Assembly: GCA_002385755.1 (NCBI GenBank)
Contig: DGED01000037.1
Coordinates: 1 to 5,931, forward strand
DNA from: Caryophanales bacterium UBA3935
GTDB taxonomy: Bacteria; Bacillota_I; Bacilli_A; ML615J-28; CAG-698
DNA: 5,931 nucleotides
Reading direction: 5' to 3'
The notes under the pieces were generated by a model that had not been told where the DNA came from, searched no databases, and saw nothing but the letters and a program-made list of their open reading frames with translations. Position 1 is the first letter of the stretch, and each line of letters opens with the position of its first letter. This document shows, one piece after another, positions 5,871 to 5,931 of the stretch. Both the position numbers and the translations under genes were made by a program.

Positions 5871-5931
5871 TGCGAGTTTAGTAAAAGAATTAAGAGAAAA
5901 AACCGGAGCCGGCATGATGGACTGCAAAAAG
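5863..5931 (+). CDS. tsf: Translation elongation factor Ts, N-terminal fragment (3' end outside window)
   Basis: EF-Ts exchanges GDP for GTP on EF-Tu. Only the first 23 residues are in the window: [20 protein letters not shown] followed by CKK. The pattern [17 protein letters not shown] is the family signature of the N-terminal UBA-like domain that contacts EF-Tu. The frame is open to the last base. The start lies inside the end of rpsB (8-bp overlap) behind a perfect SD, so translation is probably coupled to S2. rpsB followed by tsf is near-universal in bacteria, which supports the call despite the short fragment. Confidence 0.95.
   Translation, partial: MISASLVKELREKTGAGMMDCKK

Overview
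The window carries seven plus-strand genes and reads as ordinary bacterial chromosome, most likely from a Bacillota (Firmicutes) lineage, perhaps a Bacilli/Mollicutes-related uncultured group. Grounds: the folate/FAD-dependent TrmFO followed directly by a Xer recombinase and then rpsB-tsf follows the Bacillota gene order. Shine-Dalgarno sites are strong, and promoters have Bacillota-like TATAAT boxes. TGA serves as a stop (ends of the first gene and of trmFO) and Trp is TGG, so this is the standard code and not Mycoplasma code 4. A highly charged C-terminal tail on S2 is also seen in Mollicutes-like lineages. The exact taxon is inference.

Layout. 2-148: C-terminal end of a CPBP-type intramembrane protease. 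145-1062: TPR-repeat protein, start overlapping the previous stop (ATGA). 1063-1119: short intergenic region with a 14-bp perfect palindrome, a TATAAT box and a hairpin reaching into the next SD. 1120-1614: three-LysM protein without a signal peptide, followed by an AT-rich terminator. 1694-4408: a tight trmFO - xer - dUTPase operon (8-bp overlap, then a 2-nt gap) behind its own extended -10 promoter. 4409-4706: the only sizeable non-coding stretch, with short repeats, an extended -10 promoter and a GC-rich structured leader. 4707-5870: rpsB with an S2 core of about 235 residues plus a tail of about 150 residues rich in Lys, Glu, Ala and Thr. 5863-5931: the first 23 codons of tsf, overlapping rpsB by 8 bp.

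How the genes fit together. The middle operon joins tRNA T54 methylation, chromosome-dimer resolution and dUTP clean-up. The right end is the S2/EF-Ts translation operon. No mobile element, CRISPR array, tRNA or rRNA was seen, and no clear new multi-gene system. The items most worth a second look are the S2 tail, the rpsB leader, the altered motif 5 of the dUTPase, and the control region of the LysM gene.
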